Of a stretch of DNA of 64,000 nucleotides, positions 25,182-34,171 are shown piece by piece. The first letter of the stretch is position 1. The number at the start of each line of letters is the position of its first letter. The notes below the pieces were generated by a model. The model made no database searches. It worked only from the letters and a program-made list of their open reading frames with translations, and was not told the origin of the DNA. A program made the position numbers and the translations under genes. Location: the NCBI RefSeq assembly GCF_016463975.1, contig NZ_JAEMNX010000001.1, positions 186,001 through 250,000 on the forward strand, read 5' to 3'. This DNA is from Marinomonas transparens (lineage in GTDB: Bacteria; Pseudomonadota; Gammaproteobacteria; Pseudomonadales; Marinomonadaceae).

Positions 25182-27536
25182 TTGTTAATTTTCCTAGATT
25201 TTCTAAAAAAAATGCAAAGAATGGGGCTATATTTTTCTTTTCTTGTAAAACCGCCCTCTATACCAAGTGAGCATGTTGACGCCTATCGAGCACAGCAATT
25301 TCGTGCGATTGCCGCACAACTCCCCCTCGCTTGCTTTTCAACTTATCTCATGGCTTTTATTGGTTTTTTCTTTGCTTGGAAAGGGTCACACTCCTTACTG
25401 CTCATATCTTTTGGGCTCGCCCTCATTCTAGTAGCCACATCCGAGTTGCTTCTTTGGTGGCAATACCTTATTCAAGATAAGACTAAGAAAGTCACTAAAA
25501 CAGTTGTCCGAGTATTGGCCATTGAATTAGGGCTAACAGGACTCCTTTACGCCTTCATAACCATTTACCTATTCAGTATCTTTTCCGACCATGAGCGCAT
25601 CATGCTTATTTCCGGCATTGCAGGCTTTATTTCCTGTGGTGGTTGGATATTCGCCAGTATGCCTTTAGTGGGACTAACTTGGACCATCAGTTTATGTGCG
25701 GGGCTCATTATCGGGCTGGTTTTCCTATTTGGTGATACCTATATCCTACTGGAAGCAATGATTGCTTTTTACTGTCTTCTGCTATGTGGCGTGACCTTGG
25801 TTTCTTACCATAAATTTTTAGACAACCTAATGACGCAGAGCGAAATTGAAAAGCAGCGACAGTTGGTTGAATTATTACTTAATGACTTCGAAGAAAAAGC
25901 CAGTGATTGGCTATGGGAAACAGACAAATACGGTTGTTTGCGTTATGTATCCTTGCGACTTATGGAAGCAACAGGAAGCGATACAGAAACACTTATAATT
26001 CGATCTTATCCAAATATAATCAAAGGTCTACTTTCTGCTTCAGACGATAAAGATTCTAAATACCTAGATACTTTCATGACGAGTTTGGGTTCTAAAAAAG
26101 ACTTCAATGGCATCATAGTTCCAGTTAAAGTCGATGACACAACACGATGGTGGTCTTTTTCAGCAAAGCCTTTATTCGATAACGACAAGCAGTTCAATGG
26201 TTGGCGTGGAGTCACATCCGATATTACAGACGCCTACCTGCACGAAAAACAAATGATCAGGCAAGCGAACTCAGACACACTGACAGGCATAGGTAATCGA
26301 CACTTCTTTAATGAAAAACTGACATCTTTTTTTAATGAAAACACCACCAACCAACCATGCGCCTTGCTTCTATTAGACCTAGATAACTTCAAAATGGTTA
26401 ATGATTCCTTTGGCCATGCCACAGGCGATGCATTGCTTATCGAAGTAACCAATAGACTAAAAGACACCATACCTCAAAACGCAACCCTTGCACGATTAGG
26501 GGGCGATGAATTTGCAATCATCCTATCGTCTGACCTAGAACAATCTGCCGTAACCGCCTTATGTGACAAACTTCAACAGACTCTTACCCAACCTTGGCGT
26601 CATGGAGAAAACCACCTTGAAATCCATGCCAGTATAGGAATCGCCTTTACTCAGGACAACATACACAACACAGAGAAGCTATTAAGAGCGAGCGATTTAG
26701 CCCTATACGCCGCCAAAGACTCAGGCCGAGATACCATCCGCTTTTTTACACCTGATATGGAAATACTCGCTAACAACAAGAGACAGATCCTAAACGATAT
26801 TCGTCAAGCTTTAACTAATAACGAGTTTTCACTGCATTATCAGCCCCAAATTGATCTAGCAACCAATACCATTAAAGGCTTCGAAGCATTGGTCCGCTGG
26901 CAACATCCAAAGCGTGGATTCATTTTGCCGTCGGAGTTTATTTCACTTGCAGAAGAAAGCGGTTTAATTGTCCCCCTTGGTAATTGGGTGTTAAAACAGG
27001 CCTGTTTAGACGCTCAAAAGTGGCCATCTCACATCTATGTAGCAGTTAACGCCTCGGCCGTTCAGGTTGAAAGAAGTGACTTTCTCGCAGAGGTGAAAAA
27101 GATAATGACACAAACTCAACTGCCCTACCATCGTTTAGAAATAGAGCTTACAGAATCTACTTTGATGGCAAATGATAACGCGGCGTTGTCTCTACTTAAT
27201 GAGTTAAAAGCCATTGGCGTTCAAATAGCATTAGATGACTTTGGTACTGGTTTCTCTTCTCTATCTTATTTACGCACTTTCCCTCTAGATAAAATTAAAA
27301 TAGATCGCTCATTTATTTCCCTACTAGAGAGCGACGACAAGGCCTACGCCATTATCCGAACCATCACTCAGCTAGCACAAACCCTGCATCTTTCCACCAC
27401 AGCGGAAGGCATTGAAAGCGAAACACAGTGCTCTATTCTGGCAGGTCTTAGCGTGAATTATGGCCAAGGCTATTTATACGCAAAACCTATGTCAGCAGAA
27501 GAAACGCTCATCTTTATTAACAACTATCAGGCCTAA
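25182..27536 (+). CDS. Membrane-bound GGDEF-EAL cyclic-di-GMP enzyme
   Basis: A 784-residue protein. Residues about 45-225 hold six or so hydrophobic helices (unrecognised membrane sensor), about 235-350 a PAS-like domain (DWLWETDKYGCLRYVSLRLMEATG), then a GGDEF domain with the intact motif at 440-444, and an EAL domain with Glu568-Ala-Leu followed by DDFGTGFSSLSYLR. Both catalytic motifs look intact, so it may make and break c-di-GMP, controlling motility or biofilm. The start is uncertain: TTG at 25182 follows CAGGATAATAAG at good spacing; an ATG at 25212 has a poorer site. Monocistronic. Confidence 0.88.
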   Translation: MLIFLDFLKKMQRMGLYFSFLVKPPSIPSEHVDAYRAQQFRAIAAQLPLACFSTYLMAFIGFFFAWKGSHSLLLISFGLALILVATSELLLWWQYLIQDKTKKVTKTVVRVLAIELGLTGLLYAFITIYLFSIFSDHERIMLISGIAGFISCGGWIFASMPLVGLTWTISLCAGLIIGLVFLFGDTYILLEAMIAFYCLLLCGVTLVSYHKFLDNLMTQSEIEKQRQLVELLLNDFEEKASDWLWETDKYGCLRYVSLRLMEATGSDTETLIIRSYPNIIKGLLSASDDKDSKYLDTFMTSLGSKKDFNGIIVPVKVDDTTRWWSFSAKPLFDNDKQFNGWRGVTSDITDAYLHEKQMIRQANSDTLTGIGNRHFFNEKLTSFFNENTTNQPCALLLLDLDNFKMVNDSFGHATGDALLIEVTNRLKDTIPQNATLARLGGDEFAIILSSDLEQSAVTALCDKLQQTLTQPWRHGENHLEIHASIGIAFTQDNIHNTEKLLRASDLALYAAKDSGRDTIRFFTPDMEILANNKRQILNDIRQALTNNEFSLHYQPQIDLATNTIKGFEALVRWQHPKRGFILPSEFISLAEESGLIVPLGNWVLKQACLDAQKWPSHIYVAVNASAVQVERSDFLAEVKKIMTQTQLPYHRLEIELTESTLMANDNAALSLLNELKAIGVQIALDDFGTGFSSLSYLRTFPLDKIKIDRSFISLLESDDKAYAIIRTITQLAQTLHLSTTAEGIESETQCSILAGLSVNYGQGYLYAKPMSAEETLIFINNYQA

Positions 27537-27772
27537 CCCCTATCAATATTAGATAACATACGTTGTGTCGAAGCAGGGTGACGAGCTAACGCGTCCACAG
27601 GACGAATAGGACGCGGTACAAAATTCCCGCCGCAGTTGGGACAAACGCCTTTCAATATCAGATCCACACATTGGCGACAAAAAGTACATTCAAACGAGCA
27701 AATCATCGCCTCTTTTGACGAGGCGGATAGATCCTTATCACAAGATTCGCAGTTCGGTTTTAGTAACAACAT
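27533..27772 (-). CDS. DUF1272 zinc-ribbon-like small protein
   Basis: A 79-residue protein with eight cysteines arranged as CESC, CSFECTFCRQC and CPNCGG, a pattern typical of the DUF1272 family and suggesting two structural zinc sites. It ends in a basic, proline-rich tail. Function is unknown. Its 3' end overlaps the end of the GGDEF-EAL gene by 4 bp on the opposite strand. Confidence 0.82.
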   Translation of the reverse strand: MLLLKPNCESCDKDLSASSKEAMICSFECTFCRQCVDLILKGVCPNCGGNFVPRPIRPVDALARHPASTQRMLSNIDRG

Positions 27773-27879
27773 AGGGGCTCCTCAAACATGACATCATTAT
27801 CAGTCTCTAAAGCTAGTGCCTTTTTATCACCATCAACAGGGCCAATCGGGACAAAGAAGCAGGTCAATTAAGACAAAAA

Positions 27880-27909
27880 AGCCGCTAACACCTTAAGGTA
27901 TTAGCGGCT
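27880..27909 (-). terminator. Intrinsic terminator of the chemoreceptor gene
   Basis: On the minus strand AGCCGCTAATA...GTTAGCGGCT is followed by TTTTTTG. It lies 30 bp beyond the chemoreceptor stop. Confidence 0.85.
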
Positions 27910-27938
27910 CTATCAAACCATGAGGTTAGGTTTGCAAT

Positions 27939-29927
27939 TTAGTTCTGCGCTAAAGAGAAATGCGACATTGTCTCTTTCATAGAGACAGTTTGATGACTTA
28001 ACTCTTCCGACGCCGCCGCTCCTTCCACAGACGCCGCTGCATTCATTTCAACCACACCGCCAACCGATGTAATGGCTTGTGTTACCTCGTCAACAGCAAG
28101 CGCTTGCTCATTACTTGCGGTCGCAATACCTGACACCAAAGCAGCCGTATCATTAATGCCAGCAAACACCGCTTGCAAGGACTTCTCTGTATTTTCCGCA
28201 ATGGCGACACCATTCTCCGTTTTGGTGGAGGACAATAGAATCAATTTGGCCGTTTCAGACGCCGCATCGGTACTTCTTGAAGCCAATCCACGCACTTCAT
28301 CCGCCACAACCGCAAAACCACGCCCTTGCTCTCCGGCACGAGCCGCTTCAATCGCGGCATTCAACGCCAACAAATTCGTTTGCTCTGCGATTTCATCAAT
28401 GGTCTTAATAAAGGCGGCAATACTTTCACCGGCCTCTTTAATCTCATTCATTGCGGCAACCATTTCTCTCATGTAATCCTGCCCTTCCGAGACGGCTTTT
28501 TGGGCGGTTTCTGCAAGTTGGCGAGCTTCATTTGCACTGGTGGCATTTTCATTGGTTTGGGTAGAAAGCTGCTCAAGTGCGGCGGCAATCGTCTGCAAAT
28601 GATCTTTTTGCTGCGTCGCCCCTTCTGCAAGTGAACGGCTGACCCCAGAAACTTCCGAGCTACCTAACGCAATTTGCTCGCCGGAATTCTGAATGTCGAG
28701 CAAAACCCGATTCAAATTTTTTACCATGTCTTTTAAGGCTTGTCCCAAGACATCTTTCTCAGACGCTAACACCACTTGAGTAGACAAATCACCATCGGCA
28801 ATCCGCTGTGCTAACGCTGCCTTATCTTTAAGGCTATTCACCATGACACGAATCGCCGCGTATAAACTCTCCTTGTCTTCATTATTATCCGGTAAATCTG
28901 CCGATAGATCGCCTTCAGACACACGTCGAACAACACCGGTCACCATCTCTGGATCGCCACCTAAGCTCTTAGTCGTCGAACGGGTAATAAGCAACGCAAT
29001 AGTCACACCGATAACAACCGCAATGACAACAAGCAACTCAATAATAATAATCGCTTTGCCGTTACTACTCTGTACTTCTGGGCCTAGAAGGTCTTGATCT
29101 TTTTTAATAGACAACTTCAAGTCTTCCGCCATTTTAGCAATAACAGGCCCTATCGTATTCAAAGTGTCATTTATGATTACATTACGATCAATGATGGCTT
29201 TCACCACCTGATCAAACGCGTTTTCATATAAAGAGAGGCCTTCCTGAACCTCTTTTAATAAAGCTCTACGTGTTGGGTTCTGCAATTCTTTATCTAATAT
29301 TGTTAACTGCATATTGATATCAGAAAACTCTTTCTGCACCCTATCAACCGCCGCTTGAGAATTGCCGTTCAAAAACTTCAAGGCATATAAACGAGCCAGT
29401 AATAGGCTTCTGGTCGCTAATGAAGCATTGTATGCAGCAGACATGTCACCGTCTTCTTTTGCTGAGATCAAAATCTTGGTTAGGTTTTTTTCAATTAAAG
29501 GGCCATTCTTATCTAGTACATTGCCAACAAGATCGTTTCTTTGTGCCTTAAGTGTAATAACCTGTTGAAAACCTTCATTATATTGCGTTAGTAACGCAGC
29601 AACTTCATTAATGGTATTTGCCCGCTCTGGATCCATAATGTCTTTTGTTGCCTCATCCATATAGCTTTGCGTTTTTTCCCAGTAGAAATCAAATTCATCT
29701 TTGTCCTTCTGATCAGAAGTAATAATAAAGTCCTTAACATTCATGCGAACCATCAACATATTAGCCTGAACTCGACCTACTGCATTGGTGGCTCTCGCCA
29801 AAGAACGATAATCACCGAATCCAGAAGAAGCATTGCCCAAAGCCATATAAGAGGTCACAGCAACAAGGCACAACAACATAAGCAAAACGGTAAAACCTAT
29901 GTATAACTTTTGAGTAAAACTGAACAT
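27939..29927 (-). CDS. Methyl-accepting chemotaxis protein with long helical sensor
   Basis: A 662-residue receptor. TM1 lies at residues 8-30 and TM2 near 300-320; between them is a ~265-residue all-helical periplasmic region of the size of the HBM (helical bimodular) type, not a four-helix bundle of ~150 residues. HAMP follows, then the signalling tip [20 protein letters not shown] and [20 protein letters not shown] receptors studied in Pseudomonas sense organic acids; the ligand here is not predictable. Single gene with its own terminator. The chemotaxis kinase genes are elsewhere. Confidence 0.92.
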   Translation of the reverse strand: MFSFTQKLYIGFTVLLMLLCLVAVTSYMALGNASSGFGDYRSLARATNAVGRVQANMLMVRMNVKDFIITSDQKDKDEFDFYWEKTQSYMDEATKDIMDPERANTINEVAALLTQYNEGFQQVITLKAQRNDLVGNVLDKNGPLIEKNLTKILISAKEDGDMSAAYNASLATRSLLLARLYALKFLNGNSQAAVDRVQKEFSDINMQLTILDKELQNPTRRALLKEVQEGLSLYENAFDQVVKAIIDRNVIINDTLNTIGPVIAKMAEDLKLSIKKDQDLLGPEVQSSNGKAIIIIELLVVIAVVIGVTIALLITRSTTKSLGGDPEMVTGVVRRVSEGDLSADLPDNNEDKESLYAAIRVMVNSLKDKAALAQRIADGDLSTQVVLASEKDVLGQALKDMVKNLNRVLLDIQNSGEQIALGSSEVSGVSRSLAEGATQQKDHLQTIAAALEQLSTQTNENATSANEARQLAETAQKAVSEGQDYMREMVAAMNEIKEAGESIAAFIKTIDEIAEQTNLLALNAAIEAARAGEQGRGFAVVADEVRGLASRSTDAASETAKLILLSSTKTENGVAIAENTEKSLQAVFAGINDTAALVSGIATASNEQALAVDEVTQAITSVGGVVEMNAAASVEGAAASEELSHQTVSMKETMSHFSLAQN

Positions 29928-30477
29928 TTCTCTATCTCCGATAGATTATTTGAAACAAAACTTCATGTAATTAACATCCAGAATCTAACGATATCTGTCA
30001 TATGACGAGGCATTTGATAGCTTCTTAAGCAATGTTAAGCGTTATTCTATTTGGATATGGGAGGGGTGAAATAACCCTCTAAAACCACAAGATGAGATTA
30101 GACTAAAAATAGAATTCAAAATGCACAGAATTTGCTCTTTTTGGTAAAGATTTGTTCATACTTTGTGCACTTTTTGATGTTTGTCATGAAAACATTAGAA
30201 AAATAGAATGTTACGATGGAAATAGGTTTGTTATGGCATTTCAACCACCTTTCTAAAACCTTTAAATTGATAAGTCGCCATAAAAATGCTTCATTATCAG
30301 AGACCTTTTCACGAAGTCGCGAGCAAAGCCAAGACGAGGCAAAAATAGACGAAAAAGCAGAGTTTATGGGTTATAAATGAGCATTTTGAGTCTATTTTTA
30401 ACACTGTATTGGTGAGCACAGTAGTCGTGCAAAGGCCTCTATCAGTAATATACAATTCAAAGATAAGGACGTTACAA
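29928..30477. other. Intergenic region between chemoreceptor and dgt
   Basis: The region contains repeat copy C (30300-30439) next to dgt; the remaining ~370 bp show no gene or obvious RNA. It holds promoters of both divergent genes. Confidence 0.5.
30300..30439. repeat. Dispersed MITE-like repeat, copy C with 5-bp direct flank
   Basis: A 140-bp element beginning GAGACCTTTTCACGA and ending TCGTGCAAAGGCCTC. It is flanked on both sides by TATCA (30295-30299 and 30440-30444), a probable target duplication. Its right end lies 38 bp before the dgt start. Confidence 0.82.
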
Positions 30478-31983
30478 GTGGCTATTAACTTTTACGAGAA
30501 AATTCTTCCTCAACGCCTCTATAACCGACAAGATTTCGATCAAAGTAATCGAGACCTTTCTATCTTCGAAAGTGATAGGGGAAGAATAATAAATTCTGCC
30601 GCCATCCGTCGCTTACAACAAAAAACTCAAGTGTTCCCATTAGAACGCAACGCCGCTGTACGTAGTCGTTTGACACATTCTATGGAAGTTCAGCAAGTCG
30701 GGCGCTATATCAGCCAGCAGATATTCAAAAAAATTGGCAAACAGAAAATTGAAGAATACGGACTGTCTAATTTAGATCGTCAATTTGAGTCCATCGTAGA
30801 AATGTCCTGTTTAATGCACGACGTGGGAAATCCGTCATTCGGCCATTTTGGAGAAGAAGCCATAAAACAATGGTTCAATGATCACACCGAAGCACTCTTC
30901 AAACGCGATGATATTCAAGATTCGCAAGATGAACTGTCGCCACTCAAACAAGACATAGGTAACTTTGAGGGTAATGCCCAAGCCTTACGAATCGTAGAAT
31001 CTTTACTGACACTGAACCTAACCTACACGCAAATATCGGGCATTATTAAATACACACGCCGAGGTGACCATGCGAAACCCGATAAAACAAACCCCAAAAG
31101 CTATCTTCAAAAGAAGGTGGGTTACTACTTAAGCGAAGTTCCCGTAATAAAAGCCGTCAACAAGGCTTTAAATATTCAAGATGGTTGCCGATCTCCTTTT
31201 TCCTATGTCATGGAAGCCGCAGACGATATTTCCTACTGTATTGCAGATATTGAAGATGCCGTAGAGAAGGGGATTTTGAAATTTGATGAGCTCATCGACA
31301 AGCTTAAACAGGAATGCCTAAGGCTCACCAATGACAGTAAATTCTCTATCAAAGCAGACGAAAAGGACTTAATGGAAAAGCTCATAAACAGGAGCTTATG
31401 GGGTTATAACAAATCCAAAATCGACAGCGATTTCTTCGTATCCTTCCGCGTTGCCATGAACACAAAATCGGTTGTCCATGCGAGTGAACAATTTGTTATC
31501 AATATCGAAGAAGTGTTTGATGGCACCTACAATCAAGCCTTGGTAGAAGATGGTAGCTGTTATCATGCCTTGCTCGAAGCTCTAAAATCCGTCGCTTTTA
31601 AATACGTTTTCTGCGCCAAAGAAGTCCAAAAACAAGAACTCCAAGGTTACCGAATCATCTCTGGTTTATTAGATATCTACAAACCTCTGCTCGATTTAAA
31701 CAAAAAAACCTTTAATGCCATTTTAGATGAGGAAAAACACACACCCATTTATCAAACACGGCTGTATAACAAACTCTCCAATAAACATGTAGCCGCCTAT
31801 AAAAAGAGCATCGCAACACTCGACGACTTCAAAAAACACTTTGAAGATAGCAAACTAAACAACATCAGCGACAACGCATGGGAATTTTACTTTCGTTGTC
31901 GTCTCATTCAAGACTACATTAGCGGCATGACAGACCAATTCGCCTATGATGAATATCGTGCTTTAAATATCATTGATAGTTAA
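30478..31983 (+). CDS. dgt: Deoxyguanosinetriphosphate triphosphohydrolase
   Basis: About 501 residues, close to the 505 of E. coli Dgt. The HD-domain metal site is visible: RSRLTHSMEVQQVGRYI (His), MSCLMHDVGNPSFGHFGEEA (His-Asp and the second His), and SYVMEAADDISYCIADIEDAV (Asp). It hydrolyses dGTP to deoxyguanosine and triphosphate; such enzymes also limit phage DNA synthesis. I chose the GTG at 30478 (preceded by AAGGACGTTACAA); a longer frame to 30409 would be translated out of repeat copy C and is rejected. The upstream promoter region is thus partly made of the repeat. Confidence 0.9.
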   Translation: MAINFYEKILPQRLYNRQDFDQSNRDLSIFESDRGRIINSAAIRRLQQKTQVFPLERNAAVRSRLTHSMEVQQVGRYISQQIFKKIGKQKIEEYGLSNLDRQFESIVEMSCLMHDVGNPSFGHFGEEAIKQWFNDHTEALFKRDDIQDSQDELSPLKQDIGNFEGNAQALRIVESLLTLNLTYTQISGIIKYTRRGDHAKPDKTNPKSYLQKKVGYYLSEVPVIKAVNKALNIQDGCRSPFSYVMEAADDISYCIADIEDAVEKGILKFDELIDKLKQECLRLTNDSKFSIKADEKDLMEKLINRSLWGYNKSKIDSDFFVSFRVAMNTKSVVHASEQFVINIEEVFDGTYNQALVEDGSCYHALLEALKSVAFKYVFCAKEVQKQELQGYRIISGLLDIYKPLLDLNKKTFNAILDEEKHTPIYQTRLYNKLSNKHVAAYKKSIATLDDFKKHFEDSKLNNISDNAWEFYFRCRLIQDYISGMTDQFAYDEYRALNIIDS

Positions 31984-32004
31984 GGCTTGTTAGAGGAAAT
32001 CAAC

Positions 32005-32451
32005 ATGGAGATTCGCAAAATAAAATCCAGCGATGCTGCCAATTGGTCGGCCCTTAGAATCGAATTTCTGCCTGAAATTAAAGACATTAGCCAAGCGGAA
32101 GTGAAAGCCTTTTTCGCGGGGAATAACCCTAATACCCAAGAAGTGTTTGTCGCTACTAGTGCAACAAAACAATTCATTGGCTTCATCGAGCTCAACATTC
32201 GCAGTAATGTCCCCGGTAGCGCTCAGCAAGAAACACCCTATATAGAAGCTTGGTTTGTCTCACCGAAATACCAAGGCCAAGGTATTGGAAAACGCCTAAT
32301 TCAAGCTGCTGAACACTGGGCAATAGAGCAAGGTTTTCAGGAGCTCGCCAGCGACGCACAGATTTCCAACGAGAAAAGCATCTGTCTGCATAAAAAGCAG
32401 GGCTTTAAAGAAATAGAACGCATTGCTTGTTTACTGAAATCATTGAATTAA
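32005..32451 (+). CDS. GNAT acetyltransferase, AAC(6')-like
   Basis: A 148-residue GNAT. It opens MEIRKIKSSDAANWSALR and shows EVFVATSATKQFIGFIELNIR, YIEAWFVSPKYQGQGIGKRLIQAAEHWA (the acetyl-CoA loop Q-x-x-G-x-G/A) and ELASDAQISNEKSICLHKKQGFKEIERIACLLK. The ELASDA-x-x-x-N/H-x-x-S and E-x-E-R-x-x-C endings resemble chromosomal aminoglycoside 6'-N-acetyltransferases, but resistance activity is unproven. The ATG at 32005 follows AGAGGAAATC. It lies 21 bp after dgt and is probably co-transcribed. Confidence 0.82.
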   Translation: MEIRKIKSSDAANWSALRIEFLPEIKDISQAEVKAFFAGNNPNTQEVFVATSATKQFIGFIELNIRSNVPGSAQQETPYIEAWFVSPKYQGQGIGKRLIQAAEHWAIEQGFQELASDAQISNEKSICLHKKQGFKEIERIACLLKSLN

Positions 32452-32464
32452 AAACTTTGACATT

Positions 32465-32482
32465 TTAGGACGATCGACCTAA
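32465..32482. promoter_or_regulatory. Operator-like palindrome 1 before the TetR-type gene
   Basis: TTAGGACGATCGACCTAA is a palindrome with one mismatched pair. It shares the TAGGACG half-site with the adjacent palindrome. Confidence 0.6.
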
Positions 32483-32483
32483 A

Positions 32484-32507
32484 TTAATAGGACGGCCATC
32501 CTATTAA
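32484..32507. promoter_or_regulatory. Operator-like palindrome 2 before the TetR-type gene
   Basis: A 24-bp palindrome with arms TTAATAGGACGG and CCATCCTATTAA (one mismatched pair) lies 25 bp before the start codon. It probably overlaps the promoter and serves autorepression by the TetR-type protein (inference). Confidence 0.65.
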
Positions 32508-32531
32508 TAATTAAAGTAACTCGATAATCCT

Positions 32532-33098
32532 ATGAGCAAGCAATCTACTTACCAACAAATAGTCAACGCCGCTGACAATTTGTTTTATCAAAACGGCTTT
32601 GAACACACTTCTTTTACCGACATTTCAAACCTTGTGAGTATTTCTCGAGGTAATTTTTACCATCATTTTAAAACAAAAAACGATATTTTAAGTGCGGTTA
32701 TCAAAGCGCGTCTCGCCAACACTCAAGCCATGCTAGATGAATGGCAAACAGCAGAAGCCACACCCGAAGGCCGTATCAAATGCTACATACATATCCTGCT
32801 AACAAACTGGGATAAAATTCAGCATTACGGTTGTCCTGTTGGCACACTCTGTACCGAACTCGCCAAACTAAACCACGCATCAAAAGAAGAAGCGACTCAA
32901 GTATTCACCCTATTCCGCCAGTGGTTAAAACAGCAATTTAAGCAATTAGGCCATGTCGACGACGCGGATCAACTTGCCATGCATGTGCTCGCTTGGAGCC
33001 AAGGCGTAGCCACTATTTCCAGCACTTTTCAAAACAAAGAATTCGCCGAACAAGAAGTTCAAAAAATCAATGCCTGGCTAGATAAGCTGAATCATTAA
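32532..33098 (+). CDS. TetR-family transcriptional regulator
   Basis: A 188-residue regulator. The N-terminal HTH is typical: QQIVNAADNLFYQNGFEHTSFTDISNLVSISRGNFYHHFKTKNDIL. The C-terminal ligand domain includes HYGCPVGTLCTELAKL, a cysteine-containing segment seen in the NemR/AcuR-like TetR subgroup, which respond to reactive electrophiles. Two adjoining palindromes upstream suggest autoregulation. It is followed at short distance by YciI-like and tag genes in the same direction, which may be its targets. Confidence 0.9.
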   Translation: MSKQSTYQQIVNAADNLFYQNGFEHTSFTDISNLVSISRGNFYHHFKTKNDILSAVIKARLANTQAMLDEWQTAEATPEGRIKCYIHILLTNWDKIQHYGCPVGTLCTELAKLNHASKEEATQVFTLFRQWLKQQFKQLGHVDDADQLAMHVLAWSQGVATISSTFQNKEFAEQEVQKINAWLDKLNH

Positions 33099-33149
33099 AA
33101 CCTCTTCTTCGGCTAAAGAACGAAAAAGACTTCAATAGGAGAAAGCACC

Positions 33150-33440
33150 ATGTTTATCGTATTACTTAGCTTTTCAGACAATAAAACCCAAGCGGGGCAA
33201 CATATGAACGCCCATAACGAATGGCTAAAGCACGGCTTTGATGAAGACGTTTTTATACTAGCTGGAAGTATTCAGCCTGCTAAGGGCGGTAGCATCCTAG
33301 CTCACAATATTTCCCTTTCCGACTTAGAAGACAAAGTGAACGAGGACCCTTTTGTCGTAGCCAATGTGGTGTCTGCTGAAATTATAGAGATCGCGCCAGC
33401 AATGGCAGATCCCCGCCTAGATTTCTTACTAACAAAGTAA
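33150..33440 (+). CDS. YciI-like protein
   Basis: A 96-residue protein of the YciI/YCII ferredoxin-like fold: MFIVLLSFSDNKTQAGQHMNAHNEWLKHGFDEDVFILAGS and a final EDPFVVANVVSAEIIEIAP with the His (H23) and Asp residues typical of the family pocket. Biochemical role is unsettled; some members are dehalogenase- or lyase-like. It sits between the TetR gene and tag with 52- and 18-bp gaps, so it is probably in one operon. Confidence 0.85.
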   Translation: MFIVLLSFSDNKTQAGQHMNAHNEWLKHGFDEDVFILAGSIQPAKGGSILAHNISLSDLEDKVNEDPFVVANVVSAEIIEIAPAMADPRLDFLLTK

Positions 33441-33458
33441 TCCACAGAGAGTAGTTGC

Positions 33459-34076
33459 ATGGGCTCAAATACAGAAAAGCAAAATAACAAATCACGTTGT
33501 TCATGGGCGGATTCCGCGCCAGATTTTCCCCATTACCACGATACAGAATGGGGCTTTCCAGTCGCTGACGACCAACGTTTGTTTGAAAAGCTCTGTCTCG
33601 AAACCTTCCAATCAGGATTAAGCTGGCGAACCATACTGACCAAACGCGAAAATTTTCGCCTTGCCTTCCACAACTTTGACTTCAATCAAGTCGCACTATT
33701 TGGCGACAAAGAGGTCAAAAACCTTTTAGAAAACAAAGGCATTGTACGTAATAAACGCAAGATACTCGCGGTTATTAACAACGCCAAACGCGCACAAGAG
33801 ATGGTCGAAAAAGAAGGATCATTAGCGGCTTTCATATGGCGCTATGAGCCGGACGAAAGCACATTGCCACCACCACAAACTCAAACCACCAGCAAAGAGT
33901 CCATTGCCCTCTCTAAAGACCTCAAGAAGCTAGGCTGGCAGTTTGTTGGCCCAACCACGCTTTATGCCTTCATGCAGTCCATGGGGATAATCAACGACCA
34001 TGCCGAAAATTGTTTCCTGCGGAAGGAAATAGACCAAGCGAGGAAGACTTTTAAAAGACCCAGTAAAAATAAATAA
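33459..34076 (+). CDS. tag: DNA-3-methyladenine glycosylase I
   Basis: A 205-residue base-excision repair glycosylase. The zinc-site and active-site blocks are visible: RCSWADSAPDFPHYHDTEWGFPVADDQRLFEKLCLETFQSGLSW near the N-terminus (Cys and His ligands, Glu active site) and FVGPTTLYAFMQSMGIINDHAENCFLR near the C-terminus (His and Cys ligands). It removes 3-methyladenine from alkylated DNA. It follows the YciI gene by 18 bp. The window also encodes an Ada protein (53713), a second alkylation-repair gene. Confidence 0.93.
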   Translation: MGSNTEKQNNKSRCSWADSAPDFPHYHDTEWGFPVADDQRLFEKLCLETFQSGLSWRTILTKRENFRLAFHNFDFNQVALFGDKEVKNLLENKGIVRNKRKILAVINNAKRAQEMVEKEGSLAAFIWRYEPDESTLPPPQTQTTSKESIALSKDLKKLGWQFVGPTTLYAFMQSMGIINDHAENCFLRKEIDQARKTFKRPSKNK

Positions 34077-34171
34077 AAGCTTCTTTGAAACAGCACCTAA
34101 TGCCTAGTCTTGTTTCTGGTCGAAAATTAGCCTAATTTGTCAGACAATAATCAACAAAAGGACAAGTCACT

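Noticed and set aside
30409-30477. N-terminal extension of dgt
   Set aside because: The extra residues come from repeat copy C; the GTG at 30478 has a good ribosome site and matches the length of known Dgt.
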